Positions 33,924-42,821 of a DNA stretch of 64,000 nucleotides are shown piece after piece (position 1 is the first letter of the stretch; each line of letters begins with the position of its first letter). The DNA is taken from the NCBI GenBank assembly GCA_024404875.1, contig JAKSPK010000001.1, positions 62,001 through 126,000 on the forward strand. The letters are read 5' to 3'. This stretch comes from Oscillospiraceae bacterium. Lineage in GTDB: Bacteria; Bacillota; Clostridia; Oscillospirales; Ruminococcaceae. The notes under the pieces are model-generated. The model had not been told where the DNA came from and made no database searches. It saw only the letters and a list, made by a program, of their open reading frames with translations. The translations under genes were made by a program, and so were the position numbers.

Positions 33924-35048
33924 TCAGCCGAGCGGAGCGCGTCCCTGTCGGCCGGGGCGAAGCACAGAAGCGGGAACCGCCTGCTCCTCGCAGAAATCGC
34001 AGACTGTTCGGCCGCCGAGCTGCCGGAACGAATGCGGGAGGTAATGCTCCTGCGCGGTGATGCATTTCGGATTGACGCAGCGGAGCGAGTGATCCGGTGC
34101 ACCGTGCATCAGCGGTACTACGGTCTCGCCTTCGAGCAGCCGCAGGATCAGTGCCATGCGGACATACATTCCGTACTGTGCCTGCTTGAAGTAGAGTGCA
34201 CGCGGATCGTCATCGACCGCGATTTCGATCTCATCGACACGCGGCAGCGGATGCAGAACGGTCAGATCCGGCTTTGCGTGCTGCATTTTGTCAGTCGTCA
34301 GGCGGTAAACATCCTTTTGTGCGAGATAATCGGTATCCGAAGCAAAGCGCTCACGCTGGATTCGTGTCATATACAGCACATCCAGATCGCCGATCACGGC
34401 ATCGAGTGAGGATTCCAGCTGGTATTCGCAGCCAGATTCACGAAGGATTTTGGTGATATACTCCGGAGCCTGTAGTTCCGGTGTCGAGATCAGGATAAAT
34501 TTGTTGCCCTCATAGCAGGAGAGTGCCTTGCAGAGCGAATGTACGGTTCTGCCGTAAAGCAGGTCGCCGCAGAGTCCGACGGTGAGGTGATCGAGCCGTC
34601 CTTTTTCCATTCGGAGAGTAAGCAGATCGGTCAGCGTTTGTGTCGGATGGAGATGACCGCCGTCGCCGGCATTGACGACCGGACAGTCTGCGGTCAGTGC
34701 GGCGGCTTTGGCCGTACCCGCGAACGGATGCCGTATGATGAGGATATCGGAATAGGAGCTGACGACTTTTGTCGTATCCTTGATGTTCTCGCCTTTGGAG
34801 ACCGAGCTGCTCATCGGATTGTCAAAGCCGATGATGCTGCCGCCGAGACGGATCATCGCGGACTGAAAGCTCATCTGTGTGCGGGTGGACGGCTCATAGA
34901 AAAGCGTTGCCATGATCTTTCCGGCGCAGGCCTGCACATAGCGCTGCGGATGCGCATATATGGATGCGCCGAGTGAAATGACTTTGTTCCACCACGCCAC
35001 CGGATAATCATTCAGGTCGATCAGGTGAGAATATTTTTGTTCGCTCAT
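33924..35048 (-). CDS. pyrB: Aspartate carbamoyltransferase fused to a PyrI-like zinc domain
   Basis: 374 residues. Residues 1-305 are a catalytic ATCase chain: carbamoyl phosphate loop YEPSTRTQMSF, SSSVSKGENIKDT, HPTQTLTDLL and HPLPRVDEI. It makes carbamoyl aspartate for pyrimidines. After the usual end there is about 60 residues with CVNPKC (about 323-328) and CDFC (about 351-354), which match the zinc-binding C-terminal domain of the regulatory chain PyrI (CPNSNCIS and CKYC in E. coli). The nucleotide-binding domain of PyrI is absent. The second of two close ATGs is chosen for its 8-nt distance to GGAGG. It follows asnB in one unit. Confidence 0.92.
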   Translation of the reverse strand: MSEQKYSHLIDLNDYPVAWWNKVISLGASIYAHPQRYVQACAGKIMATLFYEPSTRTQMSFQSAMIRLGGSIIGFDNPMSSSVSKGENIKDTTKVVSSYSDILIIRHPFAGTAKAAALTADCPVVNAGDGGHLHPTQTLTDLLTLRMEKGRLDHLTVGLCGDLLYGRTVHSLCKALSCYEGNKFILISTPELQAPEYITKILRESGCEYQLESSLDAVIGDLDVLYMTRIQRERFASDTDYLAQKDVYRLTTDKMQHAKPDLTVLHPLPRVDEIEIAVDDDPRALYFKQAQYGMYVRMALILRLLEGETVVPLMHGAPDHSLRCVNPKCITAQEHYLPHSFRQLGGRTVCDFCEEQAVPASVLRPGRQGRAPLG

Positions 35049-35090
35049 TTTCATTTCCTCCGCTCGTTTGATTTCAGTGTTGGCGCTGCA

Positions 35091-36959
35091 TTATGCAGCA
35101 TCCCCGAAATAGACCTTATACCAGACAAGGAACATATAGACCGTCCAGATGCGGCGGCTGTTGTCGGCCTTGCCGTTTTTGTGATCCTCCAGCAGCCTGG
35201 TGAGCTGATCCGTATGGAAGAACTGTTCTGCATCGGCAGAGGTGAACGCAGCCCGCACGGTGCTGTAACAGTCATCCTGCCGGAGCCAGACGCGGATCGG
35301 CACCGGAAAACCGAGCTTTTTCTTTGCAGAGGTATCGGCGGTTGCGGGCGGAGTATCGCGCTTGGCCGCGAGCCGGAGTGCATATTTTGTTGTATAAGGC
35401 GTTTTCTCATCTGTTGCGACATGATGTGTCACGCGGAATTTTGTCGGGATCTTTTCCGCGACGGACATCAGCTCTTTATCGAGGAACGGAACGCGCAGCT
35501 CCAGCGAATGCGCCATGCTCATCTTGTCGGCTTTCAGCAGGATATCGCCGACCATCCAGAGATGCAGATCCAGATACTGCATTTTGGTGACAGCATCCTG
35601 ATCCTTAACGACATCATAAAACGGCTTTGTGATCTCGGTCGGATCGGCCGCATCAGTTTTGATCTTCAGGAGTGCCTTGCGCTCCTCCGGTGTGAACATA
35701 TAGGCATTGCCGATGAAGCGTTCCTCCAGCGTTCTGCCCTTGCGTACGAAGAAATTGACGCCGCGCTTTGCAGGCAGCCGACTTGCTGCATTCGCGATTC
35801 CGCGCCGCAGCTGCATCGGGAGCTTGTCATACCATGTTCCGTTCGGCTCACTGTAGACATTGTAGCCGCCGAAAATTTCATCGGCGCCTTCGCCGGAAAG
35901 TACGACCTTGACTTGCTTCGCGGCGAGCTGGCATACGAAATAGAGTGCGATGCAGGAGGGGTCCGCAAGCGGTTCATCCATTTGATACTGCACGGTCGGG
36001 ATCGCATCCCAATACTCCTGCTGGGAGATGATATGGCTGAAGTTTTCCTTGCCGATCAGGCGGGAAAAGCGCTTTGCCCAGCCGATCTCATTATATTTTT
36101 CGTCGGAACCGAATCCGACGGTGAAGGTCTTGCTGACATTTGCAGCAGCAGCGACATAGCTTGAATCAACGCCGGAGGAAAGGAAGCTGCCGACCTCAAC
36201 ATCAGCGATCTTATGCGCTTCGACAGAATCGCGGAAGGTTTTGGAGATTTTGCGTACCCAGTCGCCGAGCAGCGGAGAATCGTCTGCTGCAAAATGCACA
36301 TCCCAATAGCGTTTGATGGTAAGTGCGCCGTTTTCCCACAGGAAGTAATGTGCAGGCGGGAGCTTTTTGACATCCTTGAAAAAAGTATCCTCTGTCGGAG
36401 AATACTGGAAGGTGAGATATTGCTCCAGCGCGGCAGTATTCAGTTCCTTGCGGAAATCAGGATGCGGGAGGAATGCCTTGATCTCGCTGCCAAACATGAA
36501 TGTGCCGTTCATCTCAGTGTAGTACATCGGCTTGATGCCGAAGAAGTCGCGTGCACCGAAGAGCGTATGCTTTTTTGTATCCCAGATGATGAAGGAGAAC
36601 ATTCCGCGCAGGCGGCCGAGCAGCTCTGTGCCGTATTCCTCATAGCCATGGATCAGCACTTCGGAATCGGTCTCAGTGCGGAACTGATGGCCTGCGGCAA
36701 TCAGCTCGTCGCGGATGAATTTGTGGTTATAGATCTCACCATTGAATATGAGTACGAGTGAGCGGTCTTCGTTATAGATCGGCTGATCGCCCTGCTCTGT
36801 GATGTCGATGATCGAGAGTCGGCAGTGGCCGAGTGCGATGCCGCTGTCGAGATAGGTGCCGCTGGCATCAGGGCCTCTGTGCTTGATTTTTGTCATCATC
36901 GCCCGGAGTATTTCGGCTGCGTTGTCAGCAGGGTTTGTGAATCCGATGATTCCGCACAT
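35091..36959 (-). CDS. asnB: Asparagine synthase (glutamine-hydrolysing)
   Basis: 622 residues, usual length. The glutaminase domain starts MCGIIGF with catalytic Cys2, then NEDRSLVLIFNGEIYN; the synthetase domain has the PP-loop LSSGVDSSYVAA near residue 260 and SGEGADEIFGGY near 360. It makes asparagine from aspartate, ATP and glutamine. GGGAGG stands upstream of the ATG. The downstream pyrB also uses aspartate. In some Firmicutes AsnB homologues amidate cell-wall precursors, a less likely alternative. Confidence 0.94.
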   Translation of the reverse strand: MCGIIGFTNPADNAAEILRAMMTKIKHRGPDASGTYLDSGIALGHCRLSIIDITEQGDQPIYNEDRSLVLIFNGEIYNHKFIRDELIAAGHQFRTETDSEVLIHGYEEYGTELLGRLRGMFSFIIWDTKKHTLFGARDFFGIKPMYYTEMNGTFMFGSEIKAFLPHPDFRKELNTAALEQYLTFQYSPTEDTFFKDVKKLPPAHYFLWENGALTIKRYWDVHFAADDSPLLGDWVRKISKTFRDSVEAHKIADVEVGSFLSSGVDSSYVAAAANVSKTFTVGFGSDEKYNEIGWAKRFSRLIGKENFSHIISQQEYWDAIPTVQYQMDEPLADPSCIALYFVCQLAAKQVKVVLSGEGADEIFGGYNVYSEPNGTWYDKLPMQLRRGIANAASRLPAKRGVNFFVRKGRTLEERFIGNAYMFTPEERKALLKIKTDAADPTEITKPFYDVVKDQDAVTKMQYLDLHLWMVGDILLKADKMSMAHSLELRVPFLDKELMSVAEKIPTKFRVTHHVATDEKTPYTTKYALRLAAKRDTPPATADTSAKKKLGFPVPIRVWLRQDDCYSTVRAAFTSADAEQFFHTDQLTRLLEDHKNGKADNSRRIWTVYMFLVWYKVYFGDAA

Positions 36960-37002
36960 AATACAATGCCTCCCTTATTTTTGAAAAAGTATGCTATTTC
37001 AT

Positions 37003-37031
37003 ATTATACTACATTTTCATGATTTTGGCAA
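37003..37031 (-). promoter_or_regulatory. SigA promoter of asnB-pyrB
   Basis: On the minus strand TTGCCA (37026-37031), a 17-bp spacer and TATAAT (37003-37008). Confidence 0.85.
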
Positions 37032-37059
37032 GTGGCCGGAGGCGATAATGTGCAGACAA

Positions 37060-37102
37060 TCAGAAAATGAGCATCCCGGCCGCTGTGAAACGGTCGGGAT
37101 GC
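37060..37102 (-). terminator. Terminator of the EF-G-like gene
   Basis: A 12-bp stem (37071-37082 with 37091-37102, one G-U pair), then TCATTTTCTG on the minus strand. Confidence 0.7.
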
Positions 37103-37134
37103 AGTTATGATTCGATTCAGTTCGGATCCGGAGA

Positions 37135-39225
37135 TCACTCCTCTTCGTCGTCGTTCTTGACGCTGGCGATGACTTCATCCAGCAGATTCGACGGCAGCGG
37201 CTCATAGCGCAGGAATTCGAATGTGAATTCACCCATGCCCTTTGCGACCTGACGCAGATACATTGTGAAGTCTTGCATCTCGCGGATTGGTGCTTCTGCC
37301 TGAATAACGGTCATGCCGTCACCGACAGGCTCCATGCCCAATACTCTGCCGCGCCGCTTGTTCAGATCGCCCATGATATCGCCGGTCTTGTCATCCGGGA
37401 TTGTGACGCTCAGCGAACCGATCGGCTCCAGCATGATTGGATCCGCCTGCTTCATGCCCTCCTTGAAAGCGAGCGATGCTGCGATCTTGAACGCCATTTC
37501 AGAGGAATCGACCGGGTGATAGGAACCGTCGAGCAGCGTTGCCTTGATACCGACAACCGGGCAGCCTGCGAGTACGCCCTTCTTGACGCTGTCCTGGAGA
37601 CCTTTTTCGATCGCCGGGAAGAAATTCTTCGGAACAGAACCGCCGAAGATCTTCTCTTCAAAGACAAGCGATTCGCTGTCGGTCGGCTCGAATTCGATCC
37701 AGACATCACCGAACTGGCCGTGGCCGCCGGACTGCTTTTTGTGTCTTCCCTGAACCTTGTCGGTCTTCTTGCGGATTGTCTCGCGGTAAGCGATCTTCGG
37801 CTCCTCCAGCACGATATCCACGCCGAACTTGCTCTTCATTTTCGCCTTGACGACATCAAGATGCTGATCGCCGAGGCCTGCGAGGATCTGCTCCTTTGTG
37901 GTCGTATCGAGACCGAAGGAGAGCGCCTTATCCTCTTCGAGCAGTCTCTGGAGACCGCCGGAGATCTTTGCTTCATCGCCCTGCTTGCTGGCCTTGACTG
38001 CCATGCGGTAGGTCGGATTCGGATATTTCACCTGTTCATAGGACAGTACGCGAGCCGGATCGCAGAGCGTGTCGCCGGTGTTCGCAGAAATTTTGGTTGC
38101 GATGACGATGTCGCCGGCGACCGCAGAGCTGACTTCTGTCTGCTTTTTGCCGAGCATTGTATAAAGCTTGCCAACGCGCTCCGAAGCGCCGCTTGCAGCA
38201 TTGACCAGATCCTTATCCGGTGTCAGTGTGCCGGTGATGACCTTAATAAAGCTCATCTTGCCGACAAACGGGTCAGCAACTGTGCGGAAGACGAATGCTG
38301 AGGTCGGTGCGGAGGCATCGACGGTGATCTTGGTCTCCGTGCCGTCCTTGCCGGTTGCCTTGAGCGGGCCTGCGGCGGAGGGAGCGGGCATATACTTCAG
38401 GAATTCGAGGAGCAGGTCGCAGCCTGCCGGATTTGTGCAGGAGACTGTAAAGACCGGCATTGCACGGCCGGTACGCATGGCTTCGTGGATACCGTGGCTG
38501 ATTTCCTCCTGCGTGAAGGGCACGCCTTCGAAGAACTTTTCCATCAGCTCGTCGCTGGTCTCGGCAACTGCTTCGCTCAGACCGTTCATCAGCGAATCGG
38601 CAGTGACGCCTTCCTTATCGTTCAGGACGATGCCCTGTGCGTCTGCCGAAACAGAGAAGCCCTTCTTATCATATGTATAGGATTTCATTCTGCCGAGGTG
38701 AACGAGCGACTTGAACTGATCGTTCGCAATCTCCGGAACAATGACCGGGCAGACCGCTGCGCCGAAATGTTCCTTCAGCGAATTGAGGACAGCATAGAAA
38801 TCCTGATTCGGATCGTCGATCTTGGTGACGACAAAGAGAATGTGCTTGCCGAGCTTCTTTGCCGCCTGGAACGCCTTGACGGTGCCGACATGGACACCGG
38901 ACTTTGCGGAAACGCAGATGATGGCGGTATCACCTGCAAAGAGGCCTTCGTTTGTTGCAGCGGCGAAGTCGATCAGGCCGGGGCCGTCCAGCAGATTGAT
39001 CTTGAAGTCGCCGTATTCAAAGCTCGCGAGAGCCAGATTGATCGAATATTTGCGTTTGATCTCTTCGGGATCGAAGTCGCAGACGGTATTGCCGTCAACG
39101 GCCTTGCCCATGCGGTCGAGCACGCCTGCGCGGTAAAGCAGTGCTTCAGCGAGAGCAGTCTTGCCGCAGCCGCTGTGTCCGGTGATCACGATGTTTTTGA
39201 TTTTCGATGTGTCGAGATTTTTCAT
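37135..39225 (-). CDS. EF-G paralogue (elongation factor G-like GTPase)
   Basis: 696 residues with all EF-G domains: GTPase P-loop GHSGCGKT (16-23), domain II, the TKSKFGVDIVLEEP-type domain III/IV region, and a C-terminal GRVLGMEPVG...FLRYEPLPSN end. The G3 motif is DGPGL (80-84) rather than DTPGH, so the catalytic His equivalent is lost, and G4 is TKID (134-137) rather than NKxD. The switch I RGITI motif is not recognisable. These changes put it among the EF-G2/FusA-like paralogues rather than the housekeeping translocase. Cytoplasmic, ribosome-linked role expected; the exact task is unknown. It has its own promoter and terminator. Confidence 0.85.
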   Translation of the reverse strand: MKNLDTSKIKNIVITGHSGCGKTALAEALLYRAGVLDRMGKAVDGNTVCDFDPEEIKRKYSINLALASFEYGDFKINLLDGPGLIDFAAATNEGLFAGDTAIICVSAKSGVHVGTVKAFQAAKKLGKHILFVVTKIDDPNQDFYAVLNSLKEHFGAAVCPVIVPEIANDQFKSLVHLGRMKSYTYDKKGFSVSADAQGIVLNDKEGVTADSLMNGLSEAVAETSDELMEKFFEGVPFTQEEISHGIHEAMRTGRAMPVFTVSCTNPAGCDLLLEFLKYMPAPSAAGPLKATGKDGTETKITVDASAPTSAFVFRTVADPFVGKMSFIKVITGTLTPDKDLVNAASGASERVGKLYTMLGKKQTEVSSAVAGDIVIATKISANTGDTLCDPARVLSYEQVKYPNPTYRMAVKASKQGDEAKISGGLQRLLEEDKALSFGLDTTTKEQILAGLGDQHLDVVKAKMKSKFGVDIVLEEPKIAYRETIRKKTDKVQGRHKKQSGGHGQFGDVWIEFEPTDSESLVFEEKIFGGSVPKNFFPAIEKGLQDSVKKGVLAGCPVVGIKATLLDGSYHPVDSSEMAFKIAASLAFKEGMKQADPIMLEPIGSLSVTIPDDKTGDIMGDLNKRRGRVLGMEPVGDGMTVIQAEAPIREMQDFTMYLRQVAKGMGEFTFEFLRYEPLPSNLLDEVIASVKNDDEEE

Positions 39226-39337
39226 GATATAGAACGCTCCTTACTGCCGCGTGTACGGGGCACATTCCCGATGGAAACAGATTTCGGAATCGCAGAAGAA
39301 TCAGATCTGCGGCGCCCGGATACAAACGAATATACAT

Positions 39338-39366
39338 ATTATACCATGTGACAAAAATCCTTGCAA
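39338..39366 (-). promoter_or_regulatory. SigA promoter of the EF-G-like gene
   Basis: On the minus strand TTGCAA (39361-39366), a 17-bp spacer and TATAAT (39338-39343). The leader of about 110 nt has no recognised element. Confidence 0.85.
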
Positions 39367-39620
39367 GTGTGAAAATCATTTTCTACCTTTTGCTGAAAAA
39401 ACGGCTTGCTATTTGTGCATTTTGACCGCAAATACTGTCGAAAATTGAAGGATTTTGATTGTTCGACTATCATTTTGACGCGGGTTCAGTTTGTATAGAA
39501 GTCTTTTGAAGCCACGATGCCTCGATATGATGTTTATACTGCAGTTATATCGCAGACAGGGAAGTCGGCAGAGGGAGTATGAAAAATTCGTGGAAAAAGC
39601 AAAAAATTCGCAAAAGGGTA
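39367..39620. other. Gene-free A/T-rich stretch between divergent promoters
   Basis: About 250 bp between the EF-G-like promoter and the lipoprotein promoter. I see no gene, hairpin with T run, riboswitch or repeat. Confidence 0.5.
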
Positions 39621-39649
39621 TAGACATTTGAAAAAAAATCATGTATAAT
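39621..39649 (+). promoter_or_regulatory. SigA promoter of the Thr-rich lipoprotein gene
   Basis: TAGACA, a 17-bp spacer with an A8 run, and TATAAT. Confidence 0.75.
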
Positions 39650-39717
39650 AGGAAAGTATCGGATGTTTTCAAAAAAAGAAAATATTCACTCAACAATTAA
39701 GGAGGCTCTTTGAACTC

Positions 39718-41145
39718 ATGAATCTGATCAGAAAAGCCGGCGCTGCGCTGCTCGCGCTCTGTACGGCTGTATCCTGTGCAGCCTGCGGAGAGCGGACTGC
39801 AAACGCAATCAAGGTCGGCGACTACGATGTGCGCGCGGGCATCTACCTCTACTACACGACCAGCGCTTATGGCGAGGCCGTCGAGACCATGCGCAAGGAC
39901 GGCGCGAACTTCGATGACTGCGAGACTTCGGAAGATTATAAGAAGCTGCTGAAGAATGCCGACATCGACGGCGTGACCGCCGAACAGTGGATTCAGAACA
40001 AGGCCGCTGAACACTGCGCGACCTTCGTTGCGATCGAAAAAGAATTCGAGTCGCTCGGTCTGACTCTCACCGGCGAGCAGCTTGCTACGGCGGAGTCGAG
40101 CGCTGCTTCCAGCATGAATAATTTCGGCGATTACTTCACCAAGACCGGTATCGGTGAACAGTCGATCAAGGACATCATCCTCAATTCCTATAAGCAGGAT
40201 GCGCTTTGGGATGCCTATTACGGCGAGGAAGGCTCCAAGGCACCGGATCCGCAGGAGCTGTATGATTACTTCGTCCAGAATACGATCCGTGCAAAGTATA
40301 TCGAAATGCCACTCAAGGACGGCGAGGGCAACCTGCTCAAGGCTGACGGCAAAAAAGAAATCGAGGAAATGGCGAATGATTACCTCAAGCGTCTCGGCAA
40401 AAAGGAAAAAGATGAGAAGGCGCTGATGGAGGAATTCGATTTCCTGATTGAGGAGCATCAGAATTATGTGACATCGCTCTCCGAGGCGGCGGTCACCACC
40501 ACCGACGAGAACGGCGAAACCATCACCACGCCGACGACTGCAAAGGTCACGACCGACAAGGACGGAAATACCGGAACGACCGAGGCGGTGACTACAGCAC
40601 CGGCAGAGGACGATGATGAGACTGCCGAAGGCGAGGAACCGGCCGAGGGTACAACCACCGCTACCACCGCGACGACAACGACTGAGACTACCACAACCGG
40701 CGAGGGTGTGGATTATGCGGTTGATAAGGAAGTTACACTGAAGGTCAGCACGACCGGCACAGATGCCGAAACGGATGAAGAAACAACCACCGAGCCGACC
40801 TATACGCCCTGCGAAAAGGTCTATAACTGGCTGGTCGATCCGGAAACGGATTACCTCAAGCCGGAACTGATCAAGGATGACGAGTGCTATTACATTGTTG
40901 TCAAGCTTGATATCCGGGACAGAATGGTGGGAAGCGATCTCTGGGGTGCCTCCAGAATCGAAAATGTCCGCACAACGCTGTATTATGACATCTTCCTGGA
41001 GGACCTTGAAAATATTGCGGGCGGCCTCCAGTCCGTCCGGAATGATGCGGCATTCAGACGCTACAAGGTTCTGGATCTTGACTATGTCGAGTATCAGAAT
41101 GCCGTGATGCAGAGCTACTACAGCATGTACGGCGGCGCATATTAA
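39718..41145 (+). CDS. Lipoprotein, SurA/PrsA N-terminal-like, with Thr-rich insert
   Basis: 475 residues. A lipoprotein signal peptide ends in SCAAC (lipid Cys at 20 or 23). Then comes a helical region (IKVGDYDVRAGIYLYY, later EQSIKDIILNSYKQDALWDAYYG) like the chaperone parts of SurA/PrsA/trigger factor, and a split domain (IRAKYIEMPLKDGEG, later CEKVYNWLVDPETDYLKPELIKDD) resembling an interrupted parvulin domain. Between them sits about 110 residues rich in Thr, Glu and Gly. It probably helps folding of exported proteins; lying just before secDF fits this. The ribosome binding site AAGGAGG is 12 nt from the ATG, longer than usual. Confidence 0.65.
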   Translation: MNLIRKAGAALLALCTAVSCAACGERTANAIKVGDYDVRAGIYLYYTTSAYGEAVETMRKDGANFDDCETSEDYKKLLKNADIDGVTAEQWIQNKAAEHCATFVAIEKEFESLGLTLTGEQLATAESSAASSMNNFGDYFTKTGIGEQSIKDIILNSYKQDALWDAYYGEEGSKAPDPQELYDYFVQNTIRAKYIEMPLKDGEGNLLKADGKKEIEEMANDYLKRLGKKEKDEKALMEEFDFLIEEHQNYVTSLSEAAVTTTDENGETITTPTTAKVTTDKDGNTGTTEAVTTAPAEDDDETAEGEEPAEGTTTATTATTTTETTTTGEGVDYAVDKEVTLKVSTTGTDAETDEETTTEPTYTPCEKVYNWLVDPETDYLKPELIKDDECYYIVVKLDIRDRMVGSDLWGASRIENVRTTLYYDIFLEDLENIAGGLQSVRNDAAFRRYKVLDLDYVEYQNAVMQSYYSMYGGAY

Positions 41146-41158
41146 TACCGCATCGGAC

Positions 41159-41198
41159 AGCAGGAGCGTGACCGCGGTCATGTTCCTGCTTCTTTGTA
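41159..41198 (+). terminator. Terminator after the lipoprotein gene
   Basis: A 15-bp stem (41159-41173 with 41176-41190, two G-U pairs, two-base loop) followed by TCTTTGTAT, a weak T tract. Confidence 0.6.
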
Positions 41199-41242
41199 TC
41201 AGGCATCTTTCGCAAAAGTCTTCGGGAATTTGCTGAAATCTC

Positions 41243-41271
41243 TTGACTTTTTCTTCAAAATGCACTATAAT
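41243..41271 (+). promoter_or_regulatory. SigA promoter of secDF
   Basis: TTGACT, a 17-bp spacer and TATAAT. Confidence 0.88.
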
Positions 41272-41363
41272 TAAAATTACTTGTCGGCATATGTCAGACG
41301 GTCAGCCCCTCTCCGGGATCTGCTGCTATGCCCGATTAGTTTAAAAAACAAGGAGGCTTGGCA

Positions 41364-42821
41364 GTGAACAGCAAAAAATCCGTCTTTTTCATCGTGTTCA
41401 TTCTGATCATCGCCTTTGCGGCTTCGACCGTTTTCGGCGTGCGGAATCAGTACGGTGATCTGACAACCGTCTATATCAAGGGCCTGAAGGATATCCGGCT
41501 CGGTATTGATATTCAGGGCGGTGTCGATGTGACCTTCGGTCCTGCTGACGGCATCGACGCGACCGATCAGCAGCTACAGGCAGTCGAGGAGGTCATGAAG
41601 TCCCGTCTGATCTCGCTCGGCATCAATGACTATGAGGTCTATCGCGATGACAGCAACGATAAGGTCATCGTCCGCTTCCCGTGGCAGACCGGCGAATCAA
41701 ACTTTGATCCGGAAGCCGCGGTCAAAGAGCTCGGTGAGACCGCAAAGCTCTCGTTCCGTGCCGGTTATAATTACACTGCCGATGTTGACGATGACGGCAA
41801 TACGACCATTATTCCGATGGGCGAAGTTATCCTTGAGGGTACGGATGTCGAGGAGGCTTATGTTCAGCTCAACCGCGACAGCAACGGCAACACCACCGGT
41901 GAGTATGCCGTAGCGCTTGCACTGAAGGACAGCGGAAAGGATAAGTTTGCGGCGGCAACGCAGGCGGCTGTCAACAAGGATTCCGCTTATCTCGATACCG
42001 CAGGCTCGCAGTCCCGCTATGTTATTTCGATCTGGATGGACACCAACTGCATTTCTTATCCGCAGGTCAATGATGTCATCTCGACCGGTAATGCGACCAT
42101 CACCGGCGAATTTGATTACGACGGCGCAAAGGCGCTCGCCGACAAGATTAACGGCGGTGCACTTCCTTTCAACCTCAAGACAGAAACCTTCAAGACGATT
42201 TCCCCGAGCATGGGCAACGGCGCACTCAAGATCATGATGATGGCCGGTGCAATCGCACTCATTCTCATTATGATCTATATGATAGTGCTGTATCGTCTGC
42301 CGGGCTTTGCTGCGGCGATCGCACTGCTTGGACAGGTTGCCGGAACGCTGGCTGTTATCTCCGGCTGGTTCGGATTTGAAGATTCCAATACGCTGACGAT
42401 TCCTGGTATTGCGGGTATTATCCTCGCGATCGGTATGGGCGTTGACTGTAACATCATCACTGGCGAGCGCATCAAGGAAGAGCTGAACACCGGCAAGTCG
42501 CTGTCGTCCGCTCTGAAGGCCGCATATAAGCGCTCCTTTACCTCGATCCTCGACGGTAACATGACCGTTATCATCGTTTCGATCATTCTCATGGGCGCGT
42601 TCGGCGTCTCCTCCAGCATTTTCGCAAAGCTGCTGAAGTTCCTGTTTACATGGTTCGGCGTCTCTACCGAGGGCACGATCTATTCCTTCGGCTTCACGCT
42701 GCTGACAGGTGTTATCTTCAACTTTATCATGGGCGTTGTGGCTTCCAGATTGATGCTGACCTCCCTCTCGAAGTTCAAATGCTTCCAGAACAGAAAGCTG
42801 TACGGAGGTGCTGAGAAATGA
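41364..42821 (+). CDS. secD: Protein translocase subunit SecD
   Basis: 485 residues. SecD with SecF forms a proton-driven membrane pump that helps late steps of Sec secretion. N-terminal helix (about 5-22), then DIRLGIDIQGGVDVTF (the D1 signature), a P1 head with an acidic insert around residue 145, and five C-terminal helices with GIILAIGMGVDCNIITGERIKEE. The start GTG at 41364 is seven bases from AGGAGG; a TTG two codons upstream is too close. It overlaps secF by 4 nt. Note D-C-N-I replaces the more usual DANI. Confidence 0.95.
   Translation: MNSKKSVFFIVFILIIAFAASTVFGVRNQYGDLTTVYIKGLKDIRLGIDIQGGVDVTFGPADGIDATDQQLQAVEEVMKSRLISLGINDYEVYRDDSNDKVIVRFPWQTGESNFDPEAAVKELGETAKLSFRAGYNYTADVDDDGNTTIIPMGEVILEGTDVEEAYVQLNRDSNGNTTGEYAVALALKDSGKDKFAAATQAAVNKDSAYLDTAGSQSRYVISIWMDTNCISYPQVNDVISTGNATITGEFDYDGAKALADKINGGALPFNLKTETFKTISPSMGNGALKIMMMAGAIALILIMIYMIVLYRLPGFAAAIALLGQVAGTLAVISGWFGFEDSNTLTIPGIAGIILAIGMGVDCNIITGERIKEELNTGKSLSSALKAAYKRSFTSILDGNMTVIIVSIILMGAFGVSSSIFAKLLKFLFTWFGVSTEGTIYSFGFTLLTGVIFNFIMGVVASRLMLTSLSKFKCFQNRKLYGGAEK

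Noticed and set aside
39697..41265. A 522-codon minus-strand frame
   Set aside because: Shadow of the Thr-rich lipoprotein gene; runs into both flanking promoters and has no start site.
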